Shown in pieces: positions 12,386-24,020 of a stretch of 64,000 bases of DNA; the stretch's first letter is position 1; each line of letters begins with the position of its first letter. The stretch lies in NCBI GenBank assembly GCA_037783415.1, contig JAZGTN010000047.1, positions 4,092,001 through 4,156,000 of the forward strand, given 5' to 3'. A program made the position numbers and the translations under genes. This DNA comes from Leptasterias polaris (taxonomy: Eukaryota > Echinodermata > Asteroidea > Forcipulatida > Asteriidae). The notes beneath the pieces were generated by a model that had not been told where the DNA came from, did not search any database, and worked only from the letters and a program-made list of their open reading frames with translations.

Positions 12386-12410
12386 AAATATGCAAACAAT
12401 TTGCATATTT
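12386..12410. repeat. 11-bp perfect hairpin containing an octamer motif
   Basis: AAATATGCAAA and TTTGCATATTT form a perfect inverted repeat with a 3-base centre. The right arm together with the base before it reads ATTTGCAT, the POU-factor octamer. Whether it is a binding site is not shown by sequence. Confidence 0.6.
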
Positions 12411-15183
12411 ACCCCCTTACACACCGTCATAATTGCTTCAAAAGTGCAACGCTTGTACAGCGCGAGCTAAAGACTGAAAAATCAACAAAATAATTCCCTT
12501 AATCAAAATCTGCTACCCCTCCCTCGTTTCAAACCAAAACATACTTTTTCGCAAACCATAATTGGGACTGCGTATATATCGTCAACAAGGAAAACAAAAC
12601 TCCCATCTCTCGGAGAGCAAAAGAGAAAAAAAAGAAGCCCTGGGGCCTATAATAATGAATGAACCCAATGGTGAACAAATCCCGTATTTCAACCAGGGGG
12701 GGGGGGGGGGGGGGGGGAGAATTTATCAGTGCAACGTGGCAGCCGTTTTTTCCATCCAATCATTTTTTGGGTAGGGCCCCCGGGGGAAAGAAATGGCTAA
12801 TCGTTCGGCTGTAGACAGTTTGTTCAGCAGTGAAAACACTCAACCATAATATTGTTGTTCTTTTCTCTTTCTCTTTGAGGAAAGCGAAAACAGAAAGAAA
12901 GACGAAAAAATGGTCGAGGGGGTGACAGGGACGTTTGAGGTAAACGCACAAAGACACATGAATTGTCCACGATCAGATTCCTGCGAGAAGGTGTTAACTC
13001 TAGTGTTGATGTCGCTATTAAAAATTGTTTGCATAACATGTTTGCTTAGTGTTTCAAAGGTACTGTGCAGTATAAATACTGATCTGTGAAAACATGTATT
13101 CTTTACCGATCAAATAGAAAACGGACTAGAAATTTCAGCGTTGTTGTTGCGCCATCTTTGTGTACTGCCCACAGTTTACCTGCATATATTTGAATTCTGA
13201 AAAGCGTCAACTATACAAAAACCTTCACAAATACTTCAATGTACAGTTAAGTGATCAACGATTCAGAACGAAACTTAAGTTTAAAATTTGCGAGATTTTT
13301 AAAATTTGTGTTATTTGTCGTCACCACCTTATCTTGGAACGCAAACACGAGACAAAAAATTTACTTTAATATTCAACATCTAATGAAAAGTGGATGGTTG
13401 CTTAAATAAACCGTGACTTTTACTTTTACTTGGCATTGTTTATCAGGTTTGCGCTCTTTGTCATCACTACCCAAAAAACTTGACACAACCCCAAGTCCAA
13501 GGAAACACCAGGGCTGTTAAAATTAATCCACTTTTATCCAAGCTCAAATTTATCATCCTTGATCCATACAGCCCTGTCTCAAGAAGAAGAAAAAAAAAAA
13601 AAAAAAAAAAAAAGCTTCTATGATGGCCAAGATAAGCCATCCGCTTTCACCACTTCTTCAAATTTTACTGCACAAAAGACAGATGCGGGTGAGCTTTCAG
13701 TCTGTTGTTGGGAAGATGGACTGCTGATAATGGAGACTAGTGTAGAGTTGCATTGAATGATACTACGAAGGAGATCTAACTCCAGTATGCAATTTAAAGA
13801 AAGAACTAAAAGGGAGTGTTCTAATAAGCTCCATTCCAGTTTTGACATTTTATAAAGAAACATTTTCTTTAAGACAATGAGTTGAAAGTTTGTAATCGAT
13901 AATTGATCATGTTTTTTTTTTTTTTGCTGTCTCATTTTTGTTAAGTTTTATTTCTTCATTTATTTCCCTGGTTATGTTTAACTTTACTAGCCTACACTTT
14001 ACTAATTCATAATTTCTATTTTAACTCATTATAACTATCAACTCATTCTAATTATTTAATCCAGTGCAATTAGCAACTTTACACAACTTGAACTTTCAGA
14101 TCATTATTTGGTACTAAAAACAAATTTTAAAACTATAAATTGTTTCTCATTTTAATCTGTTAATTTTTTTCCCACTGCTAAATAAATGTTCACTCCTCCA
14201 TGGTTATGATTCCATATTTTTCACTTCCAGTTAAAATGCAACATTGTTTTCCAAACCTTCCACTAGCACATCTTTATTTTTTTAAATTCATCCCAAACTC
14301 CATCGCAGGGGAGAAAAAAGTTGATGTAAAAAAAAAGGGGGCCTAATTATCGGTGTTTCCTTGACACACAAAATCCGAGCCGAGAGATAACAAAATATAA
14401 CTGGTTCTGATAATTGGTCGGTAGCAGATGGGCGAGATGCAGCAGTAATCAAGAGTTCCGAGCCAGTCGGGCCAAGGTTAAAAAAGAATGTGTATAAGGG
14501 GCCCCAAACACCTCAAATCCATCCAATTTCCCTAGTTTGGGAGTATCAGTTTTGGTGGTTGTTGTTGGACAGGGTGGGATGGGGGTTTCTTTTACAAAAC
14601 TACTTAAGGAAGTAGGGGAGAGATGCTAAACGATCGTATTGTTAGTGAGCAATTAAGCTACACTCAGATAAAGTCACAACAATTAAGGGCGCTCTTTGTC
14701 AAGTTTGGTTAAAACGCCAAACATTCAAGATTATTAATACCGGTACCAGTTTTACAATAAGCATGCTCTCAAATTGAATATCTGATTTTCTTGTTAAAAA
14801 ACATAATAAAAAACATAAATGAAACACCAGGTCTGATGACCTAAGCAATCCAAATCTACATTGGCTTACAGATGAGTCTATCTCCATATTGACTGGTTTC
14901 AAACCCCAACGCCAAATATATAAAAAAATCTTAAATAGTATCAACTCTTCCTGAACACAACAATACTAAAACAACTTGATAAGATACAATGAAAGGGTAG
15001 AAAAACAAGATTGGACAAAAAGAAAGGGCAAATATTCACACTCTGAGAGCGTGAGTTTAACATGATAAATGCCCACTTACTGTGCAATAAAACCACGTCA
15101 AGCCAAGGGTTCAATGTTCAGTGAACATACCATTAATCAGTCGTAACTTCCTCCGAACGGACGGAGTGCTCACAGGAACTTAC
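12411..15183. other. No gene seen; longest G tract of the window
   Basis: Holds 22 consecutive G at 12696-12717, an A-run at about 13587-13613 and a T-run at 13912-13925. The stretch 14390-14540 is less AT-rich and looks non-repetitive (for example GATAATTGGTCGGTAGCAGA), but I cannot show it is conserved. Confidence 0.4.
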
Positions 15184-15224
15184 CCTGATAATGCACGCAT
15201 GCCAGCTACAAATTTATTTTCCAT
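15184..15224 (-). other. Candidate short first coding exon
   Basis: On the minus strand, AACCAAAATGG gives a start codon with A at -3 and G at +4. It is followed by 13 codons (MENKFVAGMRALS) and a CAGG|GTAAGTT donor, which is close to the ideal splice consensus. The 41-bp coding piece would leave the frame after two bases of a codon. I do not recognise the peptide, and the next exon at lower coordinates was not found. A 41-bp open stretch carries little weight on its own, so the call rests on the start context and the donor. Confidence 0.2.
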
Positions 15225-15519
15225 TTTGGTTAGTGATCAAATACACACTTAAAGCGAAGGGGGGTTGGGAGAGATGGCTTGTTTGTTCGGTAGTTAGAGT
15301 ATGAAAATTTATTTTCACACGTTTTGTCTCTCTAGCGAAAACGCGGGGTGGAAAGTGTGGCTGGCTGTGATGACATGACTGAGTGAACTTTTTCTTTCTG
15401 CTTTGAAAGCAAAAACAGACAATAGAATACCTTTAATTGAGTTATTAGGGATTTCCTTCCAAAAGGGGGTTTGTGTCTTTGTTAGTGTAAACAAAAACCG
15501 ACAATTTTCGAGTGCTTAA

Positions 15520-15756
15520 AAAAACCAAGCACGCAATCTGACGGATGAACTCTTGCAAAATACAAGTGTTGCACTTCTAAGGAGCTCTGAAAAAGAACCA
15601 AGTATAAAAGGCAACGTCTTTAGAAACATGGCTGCATCGATATCTAAAAGCGTAAGGCAATTAAACGGATACAACATTTTGGGAAAACCAATAACTATTA
15701 CAAGTCGATCTAGAAATCTTGTAGACTGCGGAGCCAGATTAAGTGAAGATGTGTAA
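15520..15756 (+). other. Unexplained open frame of 78 codons, possible gene remnant
   Basis: A frame with no internal stop runs from just after TAA at 15517 to TAA at 15754. It encodes a mixed-composition peptide with NLTDELLQNTSVALLRSSEK near its start and ILGKPITITSRSRNLVDCGA near its end. The opposite strand is open over almost the same interval. There is no repeat or homopolymer to explain it, and the composition is less biased than in most local frames. No acceptor precedes it and no strong donor follows. It could be a decayed retroelement or gene fragment, or chance. Confidence 0.15.
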
Positions 15757-16945
15757 GACGTCTTCAGCATGTCACAAAATTAAAAAGTCTTCTTCAGTGC
15801 GATCACCTCCATATTTGGGCCAAATCAAAAAAACTCACGTTGAACCCCTATTGATATTACAAAATAAAAGGAGAAATTTATTTTCTAAGTAAATTAAAAA
15901 AAGAGAGAAGACTATTTAAAAGAGAAGCCAAGAGCTGAAGAATTAAGCATGTTAAATTTGGGATCTCTGGGGCTGGGGTATAATTGATAATCAAGACAAT
16001 CAGGAATGACACGCAGCGCTTCGTTGATGCACTTTCTGTTCGCTCCGGTCCGTAATTGACTTGCCAGTTAGGGCATCACACTATTCGACCTAGCATCCGT
16101 TACACACACTTTCTTTTAACTGAAGAGAGAAGAGCACCGGGGATTCTTTAAAAAAACCACAGCGACTCCTCGATTTTTATTAAAGACGGGTCCAAGGCCA
16201 ATCGGGAACAGTCTTACATTGGAGAATCTACCTACCCACTCATTCTCAAGGTCTTGGGGGGGGGGGTGAAGAAGGGGAAAAAGATCGGATCTCCACTGGA
16301 AAGCCTCTACTCTGTAGAATCTTCTTGGTTTTTCACTTTTGGACGAGACCGTGTGCAAATCCATTTACGGTACATGCGCTCAGTGTAGCTTACAATTTCC
16401 CCATTTTGGAAAACAACTGGAGAATGTATCGGCCTGAGAAATTTTCCTGCTAAAGGGATTGGACTCTTGCCGACAGTACATGCAACCCTTCTATCAAGTC
16501 AATAGCACTATGGGTTAGCCATTGGGAGCCGGAGAGTAGCATGCTAGTATTGATACAGTCACGTTCACTTCTGTACACCGTGTATGATATTTTGGAATCA
16601 AACATTAAGCTCGCAAACAGGGACAATGCAAACAATCAGTACTGGCGGGATGTGGAGTTGAAATTAATATTTTCTAATGAGTACTGGGCTGTTACAAGAG
16701 GGGTGTTCGTGACAATCCAATGACTGGGATAAATATAATGGGAACTTCCGTGCGGTGGGGGTCCGGGGGCAGTGGTGTTTGTTTGCTAAATTATACTTTG
16801 TTCCACAGCGACAGGAGTATTTTGTTGGACTGGAGTTCAGCATGAATTTCCAAACCATTTTTTTTTTTTTTTCCATAACCACTTTAATTCAACAATAACT
16901 CTCAACTATTACTCACTACAGAGTCCGTCTCAGCTGTGATATTTC
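15757..16945. other. No gene seen
   Basis: Ordinary sequence with a G-run at about 16256-16267 and a T-run at 16858-16872. Short frames on both strands lack splice support. Confidence 0.4.
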
Positions 16946-17228
16946 CAGGCCTGATACTTCATGGAGGCAATCACCTTTGGAAAGGGCAAGGACACCAAGG
17001 CGTTTTCTCCTGGTAAAGGGCACCTCTATGAGGAAATTGTAAATTTCTATTGAAACATTTCAAGAGGCACCAAGGTAATTACCAAGGGCAATAGAGACGA
17101 TTGCAACCGTGACGTATCAATTCCGAATTTGAATTGAAAGCAAAATCACCCCTGAAAACTTCTGAAGGGGCACCAAAGCCACGACGTGGGCAAAAGAAGC
17201 CATGGCCTCCGTGAGATCCCAGGCCTTG
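16946..17228. mobile_element. Family E element with TIRs, copy 2
   Basis: Starts CAGGCCTGATACTTCATGGA and ends, inverted, with TCCGTGAGATCCCAGGCCTTG. The interior carries AAAGGGCAC, TTGAAACATTTCAAGAGGCA, CCAAGGTAATTACCAAGGGC and GAAGGGGCACCAAAGCCACG. It is the most complete copy of the family and shows that the family has terminal inverted repeats. Confidence 0.7.
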
Positions 17229-20146
17229 GGTATTGGTGGCAAGCATGGATTGTTTACTGTTTACTGGAGTTCACACCCCACCCACCAACATCTGTAGAGA
17301 GCTTTGTATTCCATTTCCAGGAAGACTCCTCAAGATGGCAAACTCATGAACGAGGCCCGTTACTTTCTGAAGACGGATCTCAATAAATTGACCCCTTCCC
17401 TTTGGATTGACATTTTTGATTGACACTAACATTTGTTGCCGTTGAATACTCCCATTAGGTAATATGCACTTTGCGGTATTTTCTACTAAACTTTTACAAA
17501 TGCCTGTCATCGGGAGAGGGTTTGCTTTGTTTGGGGGCAGAGGCTTCTGTCTTGCCACAATGAAACAACACTTTCCTAGACTGTCATAAATTTCGTAAGA
17601 ACAATAGCGGTTTGTTATCCAGACGACCCCCACTGCGGGTGATCTTTTACAGTGACTTCTTTGTTCTGAGCACAAAAGCAGAAGGTGATATGACAATGGC
17701 TGTACACTTTTGTTAATCACGCTTTTCATGGAGTCTGAGCCAGGGCTTGGGAAAAAAAGTGGAAAGTTTGTGGTTGTCATCAAAATCTTTCTTCATTTCA
17801 TTTATATGATGAAGACCGAAAACGCAGTGTGTCAAGACTGTCCCTTGCTGACCTTTCATTGGACGATTGATTTATTGCATGTAATGCGTTCAAGATTGTC
17901 TTCAATCATTAATCTCGGAGCGGGTGGAAAAAATAATTGTTTAGTCAGTGAGGACAGTCCAATTCCGATCAGAAAAACATAACAAAAATTGACTTCTTCC
18001 ACCATCTGTTTTTTTTCCTTTTCTACTTCACAAGTCAATGACCGCCAAAATGAGGCTTAGAGTTCAAATAGACTGGTCCCCTGAGTTCATACCACGGTTA
18101 ACGGTTAATTCCAGCATTTGAAGTCAGGTAACTAGAGAAATATGACTGCGTGATATAAAGAGCTTATGATACATTTTGATATGGTGGTAAAAATATGAGC
18201 ATGTCTATTGTCCATGATTATACATTTGTACTGTGTTGATTTCTGCAAAATATTTGTCCAAATATTTGATTTATTTCAGACATTCACAAAGCAAATTTCC
18301 ATATTTCATAGAATCCCTGGTTGTATTTTTTCCCACCTAGCTCTACCTAGAGGCAGAAATACTTACTGATCCAAACTGCATTAAAATAAAAAAAATCAAT
18401 TCTTATTCCCCCCTTCTGTTTGATGGATGATCTCCTTTGTCAACCCAAACCTTCTGGTACGAAAGGCAAAATATTTTACACCCAATTTGGCCCGAAAAAA
18501 AGAGTGAAGGATTACCAGCTAGCCTGCACTGCTGTTTTCCATCTCACCAAGAGGCAGGGCGCTGGCTATACCAATTGCACGGACGCGGCTGTACTTCTCA
18601 GGAAAGCGTGTTCAAGGTCAGGAGAGATTTCGGTTAAGACTGGTCTTGAAAAAACGTCAAATAGAAAATCAACTTTAGGTTCAAACCCTATCAATCACTG
18701 TCTATCATGTAACAGCTAACCGACCCCCCCCCCCCCCCCTCAAACAAAAGCTATACAATTTAAGACGGAAATGCATATTTCAACTGAGATTTTTACTGAT
18801 GCATACATAATAAATATGAAATAAAAACACAACAAAAACAGGGTGTTGCTGGCACATGGGCCACCACCAGAAATAAATGAGTTTGATCATTAGTGCCAGA
18901 GACCTCAGCGGCCGGGGCTATTATCCGTTGCAGGCACTCGTGGACTCTACTGTGTCAGCGGGCCAGGAATTGATAAGGGCCGCATAAATCACTGAATACG
19001 TGTTGTTCCTGACAGACTTGAGTGATCACAGGTTATCGCGGTCCAAACTACTGAACAAAGGTCTGGTAAAGTGCATGTGTGTGGCTAGCTAAATCTAGTC
19101 AGCAAACAGCCCCCCACCCCCAAAAGGAAAAGAAAAACAGGAGTACAGGAAAAGACTTTGATCAACATAGTCAGCTTGTTTCTGGGCATTGTACGATTCA
19201 TGTATTCATTATGGCCATGTAATAAGAGAACACCCCAAAAAAAAAAAAAAAAAAATATTAAAAGCAAATTTAAAAAGAAATATTTTAAAAAACAACTTTA
19301 AGCACGCTTAATGCCAATATTGAGTAGTAACTCCTGATTTTTTTAGTAGCAACTGATGCATTTTGTGTAGAAATTTGCTCTGTTATACAAGGGAAATCAT
19401 TCACTGAGAATGCAAACTTTGCATGGTGGGGGGAAAAAACCAAGCCAGGGATGTTTGCGGTAACATGATGTAAATATCTCTGGAGAGTTGTGGTGACTTC
19501 GGAGAAAAAAACAAATCTGTTGATTTAACAACTGAATGTATCCACTCTTATGCTCCGATCTTCTTGAGGAACATTATGTTAGAAAGTCTTGGATCAAATG
19601 CAGACACTTACGACCACAAAGCAAAGCAAATATTTATATGAGTTTTAACCAACAGCCAATGTTGACGTAGGTACGTCCCGACCAAACAACAGTCGTAGAA
19701 ATCAGCAGCCAGCTTATTTGATGAGATCAAATTGTAGGTAGGTCACGAGGCACTGTGGGTTGGTTAACCTTACCAAGGGTCAACCAAGCATGACCAAAAT
19801 CAACTTTCGGTTTCCTGCCTGTTAGTAACAGAAGACCCTTTGTCCTACGCCTACATCATAGACCCTGTCTCCACCCAAAGAACTTCAACTGGATTGATTA
19901 TTGTTTGGGGGGGGGGGCAAGATCTTAAAAGGGAAGTAAAGTAGAGGAGCTTCATGGTATTGCATTCATGGTATTTTGAGCATTTTTAATGCGTTGGTTC
20001 GAACATCAAGGCCCAATTAATGGTAAGCAAATGTTCATGCTAACTGTAGCAGAAAAATGTCCTTCAGCATAATGGTTTGGGGACATTTTTATTACCCAGA
20101 TATTTTAAAGTGTATGTGCTTTTGTCCAAAGATTTAAAATAAATAC
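17229..20146. other. No gene seen; homopolymers
   Basis: A 170-codon frame at 17271-17783 (-) is the second longest in the window but has no recognisable motif, no splice logic and a patchy composition, so I treat it as chance. A run of 16 C lies at 18724-18739 and an A-run at about 19236-19254. 18840-19060 is a GC-richer, non-repetitive patch. Confidence 0.4.
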
Positions 20147-20195
20147 ACAAAATAGATCCTAATTATTTTGTAGACAAAATAGATCCTAATTTTAT
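20147..20195. repeat. 27-bp tandem duplication
   Basis: ACAAAATAGATCCTAATTAT at 20147 and ACAAAATAGATCCTAATTTTA at 20174 are adjacent near-identical units. Confidence 0.8.
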
Positions 20196-22530
20196 ACACG
20201 TTAGACTTTTTTGAAGAATACCGGATGCTGTTTTTTCTCTCAATAGTTTTCAATTTTATTTTTAATTTTATTAAAGAAAAGATTCTACATGAATGCAAAG
20301 TAGTTTTTCGTTTGGACTTCCAACCCATAACAAAAATGTCCACTGAAGTTTTTTTGCTCAAACTAGGAATCGAAAACTACTCCCTTCTGCACTCAAAAAA
20401 AATCACTCAATTTTTGGGGGGAAATAAATTGTTACCAAAAAGAAGGGGGGTGAAAATGATCAGTGAAGAGATGAAAATTGCTGGCAGGCTCGACCTCATT
20501 TGGCTGTTTACTTTCTGGCAGGGAACGTTTACCCACAGTGAGTCTCCAGCAGAGGGCAAATGGTTCCCGGTCTAAACCATCCTTAAGACCCATGTTATTA
20601 CTACGGGGGACCGGGCCGTTAAATAAACCCCACTGCGGAAGGCATTAGGCCTAATTGCTAATCGGACCTGATTAAATGTAGCATGGATCTGTCCACGTGT
20701 AAATATTCAGCCAGTGTCGGAAAATGTTACGGTAAAGGCGGGGAGGGGGGGAGAGGCGTTCCATTTTCCCCTCTTAAGTCGGTTGAGAGCAAAAACAATT
20801 GAGTTTCGTTCTTTTCCCACTAATTGAAAATTCCTCGGCTGTTGCAATGAAAACAAAATAATGGAAAAAAACCTGCCGATTGTGGATGGGTAAGTTGTTT
20901 GGGCTTTCCACTGAAAGGAAAAGTGATTCCCATTCTTGTATTATTTATATTATTCACCAACGAGAGAGCACTTGAATGTTCTTGGATAAATGTGGCTTAA
21001 AACCCAGACTCTGTCTGGCCAGATCAAATGAGCATGTCGTGAGCTGTGCTTCTCCGAAGGCCGAATGAAAAAAAGTGATAATAATAGCGTTCCGTTAAAT
21101 TCCCTTAAAAATTAAAATTAGCGGGAGGTACAGTTTTCTGAAATCGTGAATCCAGAAGTCATTTGAATAATACAAACCCATTAAAATTATTTATGTTTTT
21201 CAAATAAGTAAAAACATTTATTGGCTAGGGGGTCATATTACATACAGTTGATTTTAATTTAAGGAGGTGAACCCCTTAAATGCTATGATTTGAAACGTTT
21301 TTATCTATGACATTCAACGTCTTCAGTACAAAACCAATTCTGCTCCACAGAAAACGGTTACCAGCCAAAATGCAGTGTAAATTATGTTGATTATGACTGG
21401 TTCCCTTTTTGTACAGAATATTTTCTGCTTTAGAACATGAAACTGAGCCCTGATAAATATTGGAAGCCATACCGCTCTCCCAAGATAGAAGAAGCAATGA
21501 TAGGACTCAAGAGATGCTTCGAGTAGACAACGAGTATGACTTGTCGCTAACCTCAAGTGTTCCTAACAAGGTTACACCCTCTGATGATGTCTCTGCCGAA
21601 ACGGTAACACAAGTCTCCGTAGATGGTCAAGAAGGCATCGCTACAAGGACAAACACTTAAACCCAAACAGACGACGAACCGTCATGGTCAACTGTGAGAG
21701 GAATATCTATCCAAAAAGAAAGTATCCCCACCCCCCGAAATGTTTGCAAGCGGCATGAAACTACAGACGCCGTGATTGGTCATCTCAGACGACAAAGCCT
21801 CCGAATGATAGCGCCCCCCCCCCCCCCCCCCCCGACGATGGCTCTTACAGTCTCGAGAGGACCATCACCCGAAAGTCTCAAGTACCCGAGTATGTAATCG
21901 AGTCCAGAGAAAAGACTCCGTTCAGGATACTGTGCGGTTTGGCCATCCCGCAGCATAGCAGAATCCCTTCCATGGCTTCAGCTTCCTGTCTGACTGGCTG
22001 CAGGGAGCCCGGGGACTTGTGGAGAGAGGACAGAACAAAAATTGGGATGTTCAGGGGGTAAGACAGGGGTCTCACAGCTGGTTCTATTGGTACTCATTAA
22101 TTGAGGGGAAGAAAAAAAAGTTCATGACCCCCGGTGATCGGAAAACCAAGGTGACTAAACAATCAGTTTTTTCACATCAGACAATCAGTGTGATCTGTAC
22201 TGGGCTAAAAATAAACCAAACTTCAGAAAAACATAGTGGAGAGTAAACCATACAGCGGCCGTGTTGTCTGGCTGCCAGACTGCTTAACACACAAGTTGTA
22301 TAAGGCACCTGTCTAATTATTACACAAGCCTCACAATTGATTTCATTACACATCCAACAGCGCAAGAATAACTGGGTGGTGATTAGAAAAGGAGAAGAAA
22401 TGGTGTTTTAGATGTTGGAGGAAAACCCCAAACAGGGGAAGCCTCGCAGTTAGGTAGGGGCTGAAAACCCAATCCACATGCAAAGCTCTGGCCGAGGTGT
22501 GGTTTAATCCTAGGGTCCACAGAGAAGAAA
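20196..22530. other. No gene confirmed; C tract and one coding-like frame
   Basis: A frame at 21460-21660 (+) contains TPSDDVSAETVTQVSVDGQE, which looks more protein-like than its neighbours, but no splice sites frame it. A run of 20 C lies at 21814-21833. 20585-20720 is a single-copy-looking patch with TAATTGCTAAT and GATTAAAT homeodomain-type cores. Confidence 0.35.
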
Positions 22531-22638
22531 CGGTGGTTAACAACTCAACGTTTCGATCAGTCTGCTCTAATCATCTTCAGTAGAAAGAAGAAGATGACTG
22601 GAGCACACTGGTCAAAACAATGAGTCGTTAAACACCAA
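22531..22638. repeat. Imperfect 48-bp hairpin, probable Penelope-like terminus
   Basis: The left arm 22531-22578 includes CTCAACGTTTCGATCAGTCT and CTAATCATCTTC. The right arm 22590-22638 includes GAAGATGACTGGAGCACACT and GGTCAAAACAATGAGTCGTT. The arms pair over about 48 bases with roughly a quarter mismatched and an 11-base loop. On the minus strand the left arm reads CTGAAGATGATTAG...CTGATCGAAACGTTGAG, with a 6-bp stem before GAAAC. Confidence 0.65.
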
Positions 22639-23426
22639 TTCTTTTCAGAACCACCAGAGAATTATTTACGTGGTGTCTCCGCAAACCTCACTTGATTTGA
22701 TTTGGTACTGTACCATCAAATCACCCACTCTTAGCATGAGCCCAGGCATTCCAATCTTATCTGAGTCCAAACATTTGGGTGTCTCTACAGAGTAGTGTAC
22801 TTTTTTGGATTTGAAACAGTGCCCAGCCAAGAAGGGTTAAGATTTCTACACAGGCGGTGCCTGTGATAAAATAACTGAAAATTAAAACAAATTAATTGTC
22901 TCTGGTGACATGAAAGGAGCGGTGTCTTTGTTTAATTGTCTTCAGACGGGAAACAAGGACATCAAGATGCAGAGTTATTAACTCACATCAAATCAAGATG
23001 AACTGGGCATTTTAAATGTAGATTAACTAAAGATTATTTAACATAGCTGTCCACAAACGACAAAGCCATGTGTAGCCAGTTGGAAAAATTGTGTTCCATT
23101 TCTAATTTTCCTTGTGTGATTTTTATGGTTGTATTCCAGCAAACGTCAGTGATAATGATTACATTCTAATTTAAAGGCATTGTTATTTTAGCACTGCGCA
23201 CCAAGGAGTAAATTTCAGTCTCATTGTTTTCTCCGAGTTCAAGTTACAAATTCCATATTTATCACAATGTAACGTTTAAATTCATACTTGTCACTTGATG
23301 ATTTTGCTTTTGTGTTTTTAATTACTGATTTATGAATTAACTTCTCTTTGATTAGTTGATTGGGTATACTGTACTCTCAACTCTGTTCAAATGACAGAAG
23401 ATGTCTTTCAGTGCACCGTTTTTGTT
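22639..23426. other. No gene seen
   Basis: Begins with TCAGAACCACCAGAGAATTA, probably still part of the retroelement next to it. The rest is unremarkable. Confidence 0.4.
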
Positions 23427-23430
23427 TTAA

Positions 23431-23773
23431 AGGGTGTGTACAACATTGGTAAGATCAAAAATATAAATGTTCACAGATTTGCACATAACTTACATTGTAT
23501 AAAGATGGTCATGGTGGAAAACCTCCCTTGAAATAGCTTTGCTTGAAATGCCATAGTTTTTAGGAAATTAGTAAAACAATAGTCTTTATCCTGCAGGATA
23601 AAATCTGATGTTTGAAAAAAGTTAAAACGTATAATGGGGTTTTTCACTGTTTTCTCATGACTCCAAAGACTGATTGAGCTTAAACTTTCACAGGTTTGTT
23701 ATTTCATGTATATGTTAGGTCACATCAAGTGTGGATACAGGTCTTTGGCAATTACCAATGTTGTACACACCCT
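23431..23773 (+). mobile_element. TTAA-flanked MITE, family A copy 2 (best preserved)
   Basis: TTAA at 23427-23430, then AGGGTGTGTACAACATTGGT; the right end is ACCAATGTTGTACACACCCT, then TTAA at 23774-23777. The inverted ends match over more than 20 bp. The palindrome TTTATCCTGCAGGATAAA sits near the centre at 23585-23602. It serves as the reference for the other four copies. It is non-coding. Confidence 0.9.
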
Positions 23774-23777
23774 TTAA

Positions 23778-24020
23778 AAGGTAGGGTGACCAATCTATGA
23801 CCCTACTAGGTAAATACTCCAAAAATGAATGGCCATAAAAACTTACTTGGCAAGAAGCACTGCAGCTGTTGATAGCATGAACTATTTTGAGGAAGGTTTC
23901 CCTTCAAAGTAAATATGGTTTTGGGTAATTTTCTCCACAAAACATTTTGAATCAGAGAAACAATTCACGCATGAATTGTTTTGCAAGTTCGCATAACCCT
24001 TTTCAACAGATGTTAACAAA
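23778..24020 (-). mobile_element. Family B MITE fragment abutting family A copy 2
   Basis: Starts straight after the TTAA of the neighbouring element and carries the block 'TACTCCAAAAA...GGCCATAAAAACTTACTTGGCAAGAAGCACTGCAGCTGTTGAT' (positions about 23814-23874). It holds a perfect 10-bp hairpin, AAACAATTCA/TGAATTGTTT, at 23958-23981. The far end is missing. Confidence 0.65.

Noticed and set aside
17271..17783. 170-codon minus-strand frame
   Set aside because: No motif, no splice logic, uneven composition. At this length and base composition one or two such frames in 128 kb of strand are not surprising.
19990..20012. GGTTCGAAC, another B-box-like string
   Set aside because: No tRNA fold could be drawn with upstream sequence.
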